Under the pieces are notes generated by a model. That model was not told where the DNA came from and did no database searches. It saw only the letters and a program-made list of their open reading frames with translations. Both the position numbers and the translations under genes were made by a program. Shown one piece after another: positions 49,016 through 59,308 of a stretch of DNA of 64,000 nt. The DNA is taken from contig CANRAW010000001.1 of the NCBI GenBank assembly GCA_947628715.1, positions 62,001-126,000 of the forward strand, in the 5' to 3' direction. The stretch is from an uncultured Clostridia bacterium. Lineage in GTDB: Bacteria > Bacillota > Clostridia > TANB77 > CAG-508. How positions within the stretch are numbered: position 1 is the stretch's first letter; every line of letters begins with the position of its first letter.

Positions 49016-49753
49016 ATGAGTAATAAGATAACAATAGAAGAAATTTAGAATAGACTTAAAGAGAAAAATTGGAATTTAATCTCAGATACCTATACTAATT
49101 TAAAAACAAACTTAGAAATAGAATGTCCAGAGGGTCATCGTTGTTTTCTACCTTATTCAAAAATAAGAAAAGGAAATTACGATTGCCCTATCTGTAAACA
49201 AAATCAATATCATAATAACAATGGAATTGTTGTAAAGAAAAAAGGTTATAGAATTTTAGCTCTTGACCAAGCAAGTATTACAACAGGTTGGGCTATATTT
49301 GATAATAAAGAATTAGTAAAATTTGGTAGTCAAACAACTAATGGTTATAATAGTGTTGATAGAATAGCAAAAACAAAAAGTTGGGTAGCTTCAATGATTG
49401 AAAATTGGAAACCTGATTCAGTTGTTATAGAGGATATTCAACTACAAAAATTTAAAAGCCAAAGTGGTTTGGAAGGAGATGCTGTTCTTACCTATAAGAA
49501 ATTAGCCCATTTACAAGGTGTATTAGAAAACTATTTCTATGAAAAAGGACTTTTATATTAGGTTGTGCCGCCTGCAACTTGGCGAACCTATTCCCAAATA
49601 AAAGGTGTTCATAGAAACGAGAAAAAGAAAAGTGCTTAGATGAAAGTTAAGCAATTCTACGATATATCAATTGATATAGACAGTGCAGAAGCCGTTTTAA
49701 TTGGTCGGTGGGCGGCAAATAACAACACATCACAAGAAATTATAATGTTTTAA
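49016..49753 (+). CDS. RuvC-like Holliday-junction resolvase with zinc ribbon
   Basis: 245 aa, ATG 49016 after TAGGTGAGATTAA, three TAGs. RNase H-fold acidic residues are visible: ILALDQASITTGWA (first Asp), SVVIEDIQL (Glu) and IDSAEAVLIG (C-terminal Asp/Glu), as in RuvC and phage RuvC-like nucleases. The N-terminus is a zinc-ribbon-like segment (ECPEGH...DCPICK). It would resolve recombination or replication branches before packaging. It differs from its replication neighbours by using TAG. Confidence 0.8.
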
Positions 49754-49759
49754 TATAAT

Positions 49760-49791
49760 AAAAAGGAGTAGCATTTAAGCTACTCCTTTTT
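49760..49791. terminator. Bidirectional terminator between convergent operons
   Basis: AAAAAGGAGTAGC (49760-49772), loop ATTTAA, GCTACTCCTTTTT (49779-49791): perfect 13-bp stem with T-runs on both strands. Confidence 0.9.
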
Positions 49792-49793
49792 CT

Positions 49794-50168
49794 TTAATCT
49801 GAAACATAATAAGCGTTCCAAATATATCTATCTGACGGGTCAAAGGTATCATAACATACCCCATCAATAACACAAGTAATATGTCCTGCCATTGTAATTA
49901 ACCAACGACCCGGTAATTCTAAGTCTAAGAAATCCCCAAGCGTTTTTACTTTACTATTCTCTTTAGGTTTATATCGGGTATAACGCTCTGCTAAATAATC
50001 ATTGATAAATTCTACTTCTGAAAAAGTAATACCTTTTTCTTTAGCAAAGTGAGACAATTTTTCAAAAGTCTAATACCAAGTAGTGCCTGTGGCAAGTGAG
50101 ATTGCTCTCACGCTACAGTCATTAACCATTCTATTCAAAGGATTTGCATTGTAATATTTAAATCTCAT
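49794..50168 (-). CDS. Papain/C39-like cysteine peptidase candidate
   Basis: 124 aa from ATG 50168 with one TAG (codon 33). Without recoding only an N-truncated 87-aa frame from TTG 50057 remains. NPLNRMVNDCSVRAISLATG provides a Cys in the context of small cysteine peptidases, GRWLITMAGHITCVIDGVCYDTFDPSD provides a following His and Asp. That Cys-His-Asp order fits C39/papain-like folds encoded near phage structural genes. It is last in the leftward structural operon, next to the bidirectional terminator. Substrate unknown. Confidence 0.6.
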
Positions 50169-50174
50169 AATAAC

Positions 50175-50702
50175 TCAAATCTTTTTAATCTTATTAACAT
50201 ACTTCCTAACAATTTCTTTCTCTTCGGAAGTCTCAGCGAAATCAACAAGAGATTCAATAAAGGTTGTAATAGCTGCCATTGTCATTTCCATACCCTCAAC
50301 CATTCTTTCTTGTGAGCCGCCGTCCCTATAACGACTTCTTCCTTCGTCATAGTTTTCCATTCCCTCTCTCATACGAGTAAAGTATCTTTCTATACGGTCG
50401 TCAAGGGGATAGTGACCATAGTTGCCATTGTAACTTCCTCTACCTCCTCTGTTACCTCCACGGCCACCTCTTGCACCGTAATCATCGTAGTCCCAATCAT
50501 CGTAGGAATCACGATAACGTCCATCTCTACCTCTGCTTCGAGCATTGTACATATCTCGCTCACCTCCATCTTCACAACAAGCTTCTTTAAGTCCTACATA
50601 AATATCGACTAACTTTTTTGTTGCGTCTAAGTTTGAGGAGGAGATACCTTTATCAGCAATATTAGTCAATTCTTTCTTAACATTCTTTAATAATGCTTCC
50701 AT
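50175..50702 (-). CDS. RG/GGR-rich protein with helical ends
   Basis: 175 aa, ATG 50702 after ATGGGAGGTTAGTAATA. A helical N-terminus (ALLKNVKKELTNIADKG) with CC, a central Arg/Gly/Tyr/Asp-rich low-complexity segment (residues about 50-95, GGRGGNRGGRGS) and a helical C-terminus. No TAG. Similar-looking proteins accompany virion genes in gut Firmicutes phages. The RG segment could bind nucleic acid; this is inference. Confidence 0.6.
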   Translation of the reverse strand: MEALLKNVKKELTNIADKGISSSNLDATKKLVDIYVGLKEACCEDGGERDMYNARSRGRDGRYRDSYDDWDYDDYGARGGRGGNRGGRGSYNGNYGHYPLDDRIERYFTRMREGMENYDEGRSRYRDGGSQERMVEGMEMTMAAITTFIESLVDFAETSEEKEIVRKYVNKIKKI

Positions 50703-50737
50703 TATTACTAACCTCCCATTATAATTATTTTAATATC

Positions 50738-51163
50738 TTATTCTGCTGCCGCAGGAATAGGTAATGAAGCTGCGGCATTAGAGTTGTTACGTTTACAATT
50801 ACAGCAGTTAATATTGCCTAATAATTGGAATACTCCAGAAGCAATATTTGTAGCAACCCTTGTTGCATAACGAGTACGAGTTGAAATTGCAGAAGCTTGG
50901 ACGTTTGTTCCGTTACAATTTATTAACGGATAGGTCGTTTCGTCATCTCCAATTGTAAATACTACATTAGCTGTAATAGTTGTTTCAAAAGGAATAGGCT
51001 GTCCTATTACAATACAATACTTGTGTCCATTAGCATATGTGCCGGCAGGCAGGTTGATTGCTAACGTACCCGGAGTAGTTGTCGGAGCTTCCCCGGCAGC
51101 AAACGTAACTGATTGAGATATTACAATATTATTACAAATGGGCTGTATATTAGAACAAGCCAT
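50738..51163 (-). CDS. Small beta-sandwich-like virion protein candidate
   Basis: 141 aa from ATG 51163 after AAAGAGGGGTGAGTATA (GTG 51172 is in frame). Pattern CSNIQPICNNIVISQSVTF, LAINLPAGTYANGHKYCIVIGQPIP, TYPLINCNGT and a Cys pair with GNINCCNCKRN near the end. The composition is beta-rich, Thr/Asn/Ala. The same type of protein is common beside phage tail and head genes in gut Clostridia, but its role is not established. No TAG. Confidence 0.6.
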   Translation of the reverse strand: MACSNIQPICNNIVISQSVTFAAGEAPTTTPGTLAINLPAGTYANGHKYCIVIGQPIPFETTITANVVFTIGDDETTYPLINCNGTNVQASAISTRTRYATRVATNIASGVFQLLGNINCCNCKRNNSNAAASLPIPAAAE

Positions 51164-51181
51164 TATACTCACCCCTCTTTA

Positions 51182-52385
51182 TCAATAGCCGAATCCGTTA
51201 CCACAACAACTATTGGTATTGCAACAACCTGTATTGCAGCCGCACGAGTTAAGTGCATTCACAGCATAAGACTGGAAAGGCGAACCTACTACATACGCAG
51301 GTCTGGGAGTGGGTAGTAATTGGTTAATAATATTGCTTGTCTGAGAGTTCTGAGAAAGCTGGAATTGTGCGGACTGAAGCTCGGTTCTGAGAGCGTCCAT
51401 CTCAGATTGTACGAGGTGGTTGATAATTCTATCAGTCTGTCTATCCTGATTTACAGTTATATCACAAACCGCTCTATCGAGTGCGGCACGAATACCTTGT
51501 TGTCCATTCTCAATATTGCAGCAACAAGACTGGAGTTGATTTACTACAGAATTAAATCCAGACTGGTTGTTGAAATTAGACTGCATTATTGCCTTGTCTG
51601 TTTCACAGCAGCAATCTTTCATATTGTAATTAGTTTGAGCAATCGCAGAATTTACACCATTAAATCCTTGACAAAGTGAGGATTGGAGCTGATTAAATCC
51701 TTGCAGATTAGCTCTATCTGTCGAGCAGAATCCCTGCTGCATTTGAGTTCCGAGGTTTGTTATACCGAGGTTAGTTGTGTAGAAACCATCACACATTCCT
51801 CTTTCAAGACCTCTTATACCGTTATCAAGTTGGTTGAAGTTAAAAGCGTCTGTCATACCTTGTGCTGTCGCAGGAGCACAACAAGGACCATATCCGCTTC
51901 CACCAAAGCCGCCACCAAAGGCGTTAGTAGGAATTACAACAGTATTGGTGCCGCCACTATTTCCATTTCCACCGTTACCATTGTTGCCCCAGTTGTTTCT
52001 TCCAAGTCCGAGGAAAAGAATGAGTATTATTACCCCAATTATGTTATCATATAGGCTTTTTATCCTATATTTCTATTACTTACTAATTCGTAATAGTTCG
52101 GCATATCTTTTCAACCTTAAAAGGCTGTTGCGGACTCGTGGGTAGATTATATCTTTTCACTACCTATGCTCTGCCCCTGGCTTAACTTTGTTAAGCCTTC
52201 GGTTCGGATTAGCATTCCAGCCTCCCCGCTTAATTCCGCAATTTTTCAATATAAGTTACCTTATAAAGTGGCAAGTATCTTTACCAAGCACCGTTTCCTC
52301 CGAAGGCGTCATTGTTACCGTTACCGTTGTTGCCACCATTACGAAGAGCAAGAGCGTCTGCAACAGTTAAACCATTTTCTCCCAT
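51182..52385 (-). CDS. Gln/Cys-rich membrane-segment protein, split by an intron
   Basis: Exon 1 runs from 52385 to 52286, exon 2 from 52035 to 51182, giving 317 aa. ATG 52385 follows GGAGGTTATAGT. The N-terminus GENGLTVADALALRN, an Asn/Gly-rich linker, a hydrophobic segment rebuilt across the junction (AW-VIILILFLGLGRNNWG), then a long helical region with Gln and Cys pairs (KDCCCETDKAIMQSN; LQSCCCNIENGQQG) and a Cys-rich end. The family is widespread in gut Clostridia and their phages, function unknown. Without splicing the frame has TAA upstream of exon 2, so the intron is required. Confidence 0.75.
52036..52285 (-). mobile_element. ORF-less self-splicing intron in a structural gene
   Basis: 250 nt on the minus strand. 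Exon 1 ends GGTGCTT, the intron begins GGTAAAGATACTTGCC and ends ACATAATTG; the junction gives GCT TGG GTA (A-W-V). Internal paired GGCTTAAC / GTTAAGCC and TTGCGGAATTAAGC resemble group I cores. Homology with the dnaB/recJ introns is not obvious. Confidence 0.75.
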
Positions 52386-52425
52386 ACTATAACCTCCAAA
52401 ATTATAAAAATTTATTTAATTGCTT

Positions 52426-52659
52426 TTACTGTAATAGTTGCATAAAGGATTGAAATTCGTTATTAAAATCCAAGCCATTATTCTTCATTACAGTTGAAGC
52501 AAGATTAACTAAACTATTAGTATCACCAGTTTGGGCATACTGGACAAGTTGAGATATTACAGGGTCGTTTATTTGTTGACTCTGTAATAGTTGCATTACT
52601 AATTGTTGAGGGTTTTTTCCTTTAAGCAATTGAGCCATTTGCATTATATTCTGGTTCAT
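52426..52659 (-). CDS. Small Gln-rich helical protein
   Basis: 77 aa, ATG 52659 overlapping the TGA of the upstream gene. Met/Gln/Leu-rich helices (QMAQLLKGKNPQQLVMQLLQSQ) and a C-terminal FQSFMQLLQ. No TAG, no known motif. Likely translated by coupling with the gene at 52656. Confidence 0.6.
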   Translation of the reverse strand: MNQNIMQMAQLLKGKNPQQLVMQLLQSQQINDPVISQLVQYAQTGDTNSLVNLASTVMKNNGLDFNNEFQSFMQLLQ

Positions 52660-53129
52660 ACAGCAAATTCACTTCCCTTTTTCTTAGATTTAATTTCTTC
52701 TTCAAGAGCAGAAATCTTTTCCATACAAGATTTTATTTGATTAGATAATTCTGTAATTACTTCGGGTGTAATAGTAGCAACATTAGTATTGTTACTATTG
52801 TTGTTATTATTATTGTTATTAGTCTCTACCTCATTACTAAAAGGTAAAATTCGATAAGGATAAAAAAGAGGATTACCATTTTGCATTGTTTTAATAAACA
52901 TTACGTTTTCGGGCATACACAATGCAACTGATACTCCTGCTCCTACAGGCACATTTGCTACCTCTAAGGTTGAGTTTATATTGTAAACATTACCTTGCGG
53001 TTGAGGAAACAAAGGCTGTATATTTTGAGTAGGTGACATTTGATTAGGTACAACTTGCTGATTGTAGGTAGAACCTTGTGGCGTATAGGTTTGGCTCTAC
53101 GAATTTTGTGTGCCGTAACCATAGTTCAT
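52656..53129 (-). CDS. Unknown virion-region protein with poly-Asn linker
   Basis: 157 aa. ATG 53129 follows GGAGGTGATAAT. One TAG in the Gln-rich N-terminus (NSQSQT, the first of these Qs lying beside the TAG), where Gln fits the flanking composition. A beta-type middle domain (NVPVGAGVSVALCMPENVMF), an Asn run, then a coiled-coil helix (QIKSCMEKISALEEEIKSKK). Under the standard code only a 127-aa frame from an internal ATG would be read. Confidence 0.6.
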
Positions 53130-53197
53130 ATTATCACCTCCTGCCATTTAAGCATTTAATAAGTAAAATTAGTATAGAAACTTTATAATAAAATGTG

Positions 53198-53557
53198 TTA
53201 GTCTTTAATAAAAGGAATAAAGGATTCCAGTATAGACCAAGAGATATTACCGTTGTTAAGCTCGTCAAGAGTAAAGGAAATATCGGGAATTGACACGGTT
53301 TGTTCATTAAAATCATTAAGCTCCTATTGAGCGACCGTTATCTTGTCTTTTCTGATAGAAATATCGCCATTTTCAGAAATTTTTCCATATTTAGAAATAA
53401 AGTCTTGGAACATTATATTATTATATTGAGATTCTTTTGAGAGAATTTCTTTTATTTTTAAGACTTTATATTTCGTTGTTATTGAGAAATTTTCGTTCTT
53501 TTCTAATAAAGAAATGTTGTTTAGGATTGGGATTATTTGTTTTCTTTTAATTTCCAT
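53198..53557 (-). CDS. Unknown protein
   Basis: 119 aa, ATG 53557 after GGGGTGATAGCTAA, one TAG at codon 78. Helical, charged N-terminal part (KVLKIKEILSKESQYNN) and an acidic C-terminus (DISFTLDELNNGNISW). No family recognised. It lies directly downstream of the tail tip gene in the same leftward operon. Confidence 0.55.
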
Positions 53558-53564
53558 TTAGCTA

Positions 53565-56500
53565 TCACCCCTATACATCAATTGGACCATTGACAGAAAA
53601 ATCTATTTTACCCAACAGTTCAGAGAGAGAATGAGCTTCCATACTCCCCGTTACCATATTACTACTGCCATTTTTAAGACAAACAACCTATATATCATCA
53701 TAAACACTTGTACTGAAGCTATGTCTATGGTCTATTAAGCCAATTTCTGCTATCGCCGCACCAATCTTATTTATCTCATTTTGAAAGTAAGATAAAATAT
53801 CTGTACTACCTATAAATAATCTACCCTATGAATCTATACGAACAGTATTTTCTATTGAGTAATCATAATCAAATCTTAGAAAGTCACTTAACTAATTTAA
53901 TGGAGTGTCATTATTAAAATCATGAAGTGGTATCATTCTACCGCCTATATACAACTCACCATTAGAAAGAATTGAGAATAAGTTATAAGTATCTGCACCA
54001 TTTCTTTTTAAACAGCTAAATACTCTTTTATGATATAAATATCCGCTACCGTCATATCGAGCATTAAGTGGGTCGTTGGTGGCGGCATTATGTACAAATA
54101 CTGCAATTGAATCTTCTCCGCTATTACTTGTTGAAATGTTGGATTCTTTATCTTCATAAAGATAAATTATACCGTCATCAAATTCATAGTATGTGTTTGC
54201 TTCAATTTCTTTTAATTCACTTTCATTACTATCTTCATAATAAGAAATAGTTGAATTATTTTTTTCTTTATCAATAGATGTAATACGACTGCTAAATTCT
54301 TCGTCTTTTATTTTAATATTACATGGTGATTTAGAATTAGAAGTTAATAAACTACCATTATTGATTGTAACAACTGTCGTTGCTGCAAATCCACTTCCTG
54401 AAACAGTTAATGCTTTAGTTTTATAATATTTGTCTTGATAAAGACAAGCATAATCCTCTCGTTTATAAAATGATAACATTACAGTTTCTTCTCCTTTTTT
54501 AAACTCAATTGATTCTTCCTCTGTACTTCCATTGTTTAAAATAGATTTACAATACTCAGTTAATTTGGTACTATTTTCACCATCTTCATTGTTATTTTTG
54601 GTATAATTATCCCAATCGTCATCTAATTCTTTCATAACAGGAATCCATTGTTTTATTATTACATACTATAGACTATTATAAGTATAATAAACAGTCTCAA
54701 CACTGTTTAAATAGTTAGTAGCTAATAATTCTCCATTTAATTCAATTTTTGCACTATCATTTCTCTTATTATCTTCCTAACCATTACCCTAATTATTATT
54801 TGCTCTTGTAGAGAAAATAGCATTACCTCTATTATCATACAAATAGAAACCAACATCTTTACCAGTACTATCTTCTGTACCATAGTCTCCATTTGTACCA
54901 GAAAACGAATATCCTGCTCTCAATTTAATCTTACCATCTTCAACTAACGATAACCCATACCTATTAAAAACCGCAAAGTCAGAAAAACTTGTATCTCCTG
55001 CTTCTAAACTTGTTGGGTCACGAAATGCAACAATTCCATCTTTATCCCATAAGAAGTATAAGTAATCACTATCAACAATCCTTATCTTTCCCGCATCGAG
55101 TGTTCCTACCTTAATATAATCAGCATTGATACCACCTGGACCTACACCAATATCCCAACTCTATCCACCGTTATTAGAAAAGAACATTCCTTGTCCATTC
55201 AATTTATATTTATTACTATGGTTGTTAATATCACTACCTTGTTGTCCTTGCTTATCAATTTCAATATTACTTTCTTTAGTCTTTAGCAATGTAACATTGT
55301 TATTGTCAAGTGTTCCCTATAGACTATTCTCAGTAATATTCTAATTTGATGTAAAGTTAGAAGCTCTTTTATAAATATTCTCATTAAACGATAGTGACTG
55401 AACGCTTGCTGTAACTTGCTCAAATAAGTCTTCAAATTGTGTAGTAAAATTCTAAACCTAAATTGAATTATTAGTACATTCGTCAAAGTCATAGTCAATT
55501 TGAGAGATTATAACCTTTAATCTATTAGGTAGTCCTGTTATTTTGTTAATACCAAACATACCTATATCTTCAACATAGGTTGTATCAGCAACATCAAATT
55601 TATAATCTTCATATTCAGGTAAAGTATAAAGGTCAACGACAGAAATATTATACTCAACTTTAGGTATAGCTCCCTCAGCAGAAACTTCACAAGCTCCAAA
55701 ATAATAGGCATTATCAGTTAAATAGTTACTATCAGACCAAGTACCTTCTTTAATATAGGGTTCATATTTTTTAAAGAATTTTAACGATAATTGGTTAATT
55801 TCTTTAAGATAGCTTGCTTGTTGTTTTCTCCAAAATTCAAGCTAATTAAATTCAGCATTATACTATCCTAACATTCCTAAAGAGTACAAATGTTGTTTTA
55901 CTAAATCAGACTTCTAAAAATCATCAATAGTAATATCATTAAAGTAATTACTATAATCTTCTGTGCCGCCGCCAACTGTTTCATAGCTTTCAAAATCAAT
56001 ATAGTTATTATCTTCATCACAAAGAGTTTCCCTAATCAATCCATTTAATATTGCTAACTACTCATTATACTTTGTTTTATAGTTATTATAAGTAGTTAAT
56101 TTCCTCTCATCATCAGTATCAACCTTATATTTCTCCATTTGCTTTTTAATTTTATTTAACTATTTCTAAGCAGTCTCAATACCTTCCAAATTAACTTGAA
56201 TATTTGCTTCTAATTCAGTAAAAGATTCAGAAGATAAATTGATTATCTAATTAGAAATTTTATCATACTAACTATTATAATAACCTAATTGCTTTAAGTA
56301 ACCTAAATCATTCTAATTAACACCATATAGGTCATTGTCAACCATTGCTTTATCTAATATGCCTTTTGTAGTATAATAAGAAAAATTATAAATAGCACTA
56401 TCTTTAGACGGATTATCTTCCGCTGTTTTTATAGAACATAGTCCTGTTTTAGATAATTCACTATCAACATCTTCAACATATAACTTTGTAACAATCTCAT

Positions 56501-59294
56501 CGCTTTTAATAGTCCTTGATATATCAGCTAAATTCAACTCATATCTAAAGCCAAGTTTATTCTCCTAACCTTTTTCGGTTATATAGAATAACTTTTTATC
56601 CATTTTCTCAATTTTTTCACCATTATATTCTGTTTCAATCTTTGCAATTTTTCCCTGCTCTGTATGGTGAGTATAGTAAATAGGATAGACTTCAAATACT
56701 TTACTAAGTTCCTAAGTTAAATTAAACCTATTAGACTTTTCTCCATTTAAAGTCCTAATTTTACGACAATGTTTTTCTGTTTGGAATAGATAAGGACAAT
56801 AGCCATATTTCTAATAAACACAAATTTTATCAGCTTTACCATTTTCACAGCCAAAACAACAATCACAATCATGAGCCGCCGCTCCTTGTGTAAAATACTT
56901 ACACTTGTTTAAGTCAATATATTTGGTAGAAATAGTTAAATCATTTTCTGTAAAATCTTTAGCACTATAAGGTAATTGATGTTTGCTTAGATTAGTATTT
57001 CTAAACTTATATTCCAGTCCATTCTCACTTAATAATTCTTTACTATTAAAGGTATCTGCAATCTATACTATTGTTTCACCATTACTAATTGTTTTAGCCT
57101 AAACCTATTGAATGAAATATTTACGATATTCATATGTATCGCCTGGCATTACGTTATCTTCAAAAATTATATAGTGTCTCATTTGTTCGTTAGAAATAAA
57201 ATCACTAATAAAGAAATTGTCTTTATCAGTAAAATTAACCCATGAAACAGAGAATAATTCTCTGCCACTATATTTGTAGAACGCTTCATCATCAAACTAA
57301 TCAATTCCTTTAGTATAAGCTTCAAAAAACCACATTTCATTTATTTCAAGCTCTATTTTGGAACTTATTGCAATATAGGGATTTTCAATTGTATTTTTGA
57401 ATCTTATTAAACAAAAATCATTTATTTCATCTGCACCAGTAATAGTAAATTCAATTCTATCTTCGCTAATTGTATAATCACCATCTGAAATTAAACCACC
57501 TTCACCAATTATAATTTTAATTTCATCGGCATTATTTAGAAATTTGGCTTTTAGTCCAAAGCAATAATATTTATCAACTTCTATCTTTGCTTCTTGTGCA
57601 ACTAAGCCAAAGTTTACTATAGTATTAAATTCCTCTATTTCTTCATCGCTATAATCTTTTTTTAATTGTGCCGGCACAAAAGTAATACCAGACGGAGATA
57701 TAGTATCAATTGATTCTACTTCTACATTACTCTTTTTAAAAGTAAGTGAAGCAGACGATTCGGAAATTTCTTCGGTAAGCTTAGCAATTTCCCAACCATC
57801 TGCATTTTTAATATTAACACCATTCTAAACTAAATTGCGTGATAACTAAGGAATTATCTAACGAGTATCAGTCTTAGAACAAACTCTATAAGACTTATTA
57901 AACTCTTCATCACCATCATCAATCCATTGTCCATCAGGATTTGAATAATAATCATCATACTCATCACAATGGTTATTATAGACAACAACATACTAATCTA
58001 TCTCAGGTGTTATATTGATTGCGGTCCTATCAGTAATTGAAATCTTTTTACCATTTAATACTTCAATATCGCCTAATTTATTTAAATAACCATTGTAATA
58101 AACTGTCCAGTTTCCTGTTATTTTCTATTCTGATTCAGTTAAATCTATTTTACCATTAACCTTTTCAATAAATTTTTTGTAAGGTTTTGTTCCTAAAGGA
58201 AGAAACTAATAGAAGAATTGGGACTGCTCTTTAATCGCATTGTTCCATTCCTCAACAGTCATTACATAAGTATAATCTTTATTGACAATAAGCCCTGATT
58301 CATCTATTTCAATTTCACAGTTTGGTGGCAAAGCAATGAACTAAATTAAACTATTCGGGTCAACAGTTTTTGGAGCAAGAGCATAAGATAGTTCTTTATC
58401 ATCAACGATATAAGATTGAACCTCTTCCGTAGCAGTTAAAGTAATATCATTTTCGTCTGTTGTTGTTTTATAGCAAAAATCTAAACAAGAATAGGGAACA
58501 TAAATAAAACCGTCAGTTACAACATCACTAATTTCATTAGAAATTAAAGGCAATTCTTTCTTATAATTACCATTTTCGTCTTTGTTATTACTATAGCCGT
58601 CCCAATAGCAATTAAGTTCTCTTGCTAAATCATCACCTATTTCAACAGGTCTTTTTTTCTTAGTAAAAACATTTTTAATTTCTTCTGTAGAATTGGTTGA
58701 GTAATTAAGCTTATGTCCTTTTACTGTGCCACCAAAAATTTCTATAGGAATCCTAAATAATTTTTCCTCTAAGAACTCTGTAAAATCACCCCAATTATAT
58801 CGTGGTTCATATTCCCAAATACTATCCTCTAATATAATTTCTGAAAAAGTTCCTATCTCCTCAACATTATTATAAAGTTCAGTATCAAAAACTATATCAT
58901 ATCCATTTCTTGCTAATTCATCAATAAAAGCATCAAAACAAGTATACTCTTTAATATACGATTTAAAATTCTTACTCTCACTTACTTCTTTAATATAAAA
59001 CTCATACCATTCTCCTTGAAATTTAAGTTTTATTTTCCTCTCATTAAACAAATTATCTACAAACTCATTACGAACAAATTTGCCAAGCTTACTATCAAAA
59101 TACTTATCAGGCATTTCAAAAGTAAGTTCATGTGTACCATTAAGTTTCTTACTAAATTTAACATTTGTGGCTTTACCTAAAGCCGTCATGTCATTTGCAC
59201 CTATTATATTCTCCTTTATTTCGATTTTCTAACCGTTTTCCCCAAGTGTTTCGTGCCAAACACTCAATTCATATTCTTGCTTACGAATACTCAA
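53565..59294 (-). CDS. Tail tip / tail-associated structural protein, about 36 in-frame TAG
   Basis: 1909 aa from TTG 59294, which follows AAGAGGTGATAAAAGG. I read the frame through the gaps between long TAG-free segments and found no TAA or TGA before the stop at 53565. The N-terminal 250 aa show the gp27/Tal-type pattern (KLNGTHELTFEMP, GKFVRNEFVDNLFNERKIKLKFQGEWYEFYIKEV). A Cys-rich patch of about 15 residues (near 56820-56890, CCFGCENGK-like) and helical regions follow. The C-terminal 600 aa look fibre-like (NGELYIGGRMIPLHDF). It follows the Dit gene, as Tal does in siphophages. Confidence 0.75.
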
Positions 59295-59308
59295 CCTTTT
59301 ATCACCTC

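Noticed and set aside
52190-52215. TTCGGTTCGGATT, resembling a tRNA T-arm
   Set aside because: It lies inside the intron and no acceptor, D or anticodon arms can be drawn; no tRNA gene was found in the window.
51320-52370. Several plus-strand frames opposite the Gln/Cys-rich protein
   Set aside because: They lie antisense to a gene with strong family resemblance and lack ribosome sites; they are shadows of its biased composition.
53134-53316. 60-codon minus-strand frame
   Set aside because: It overlaps, in another frame, the TAG-recoded extension of the gene at 53198-53557.
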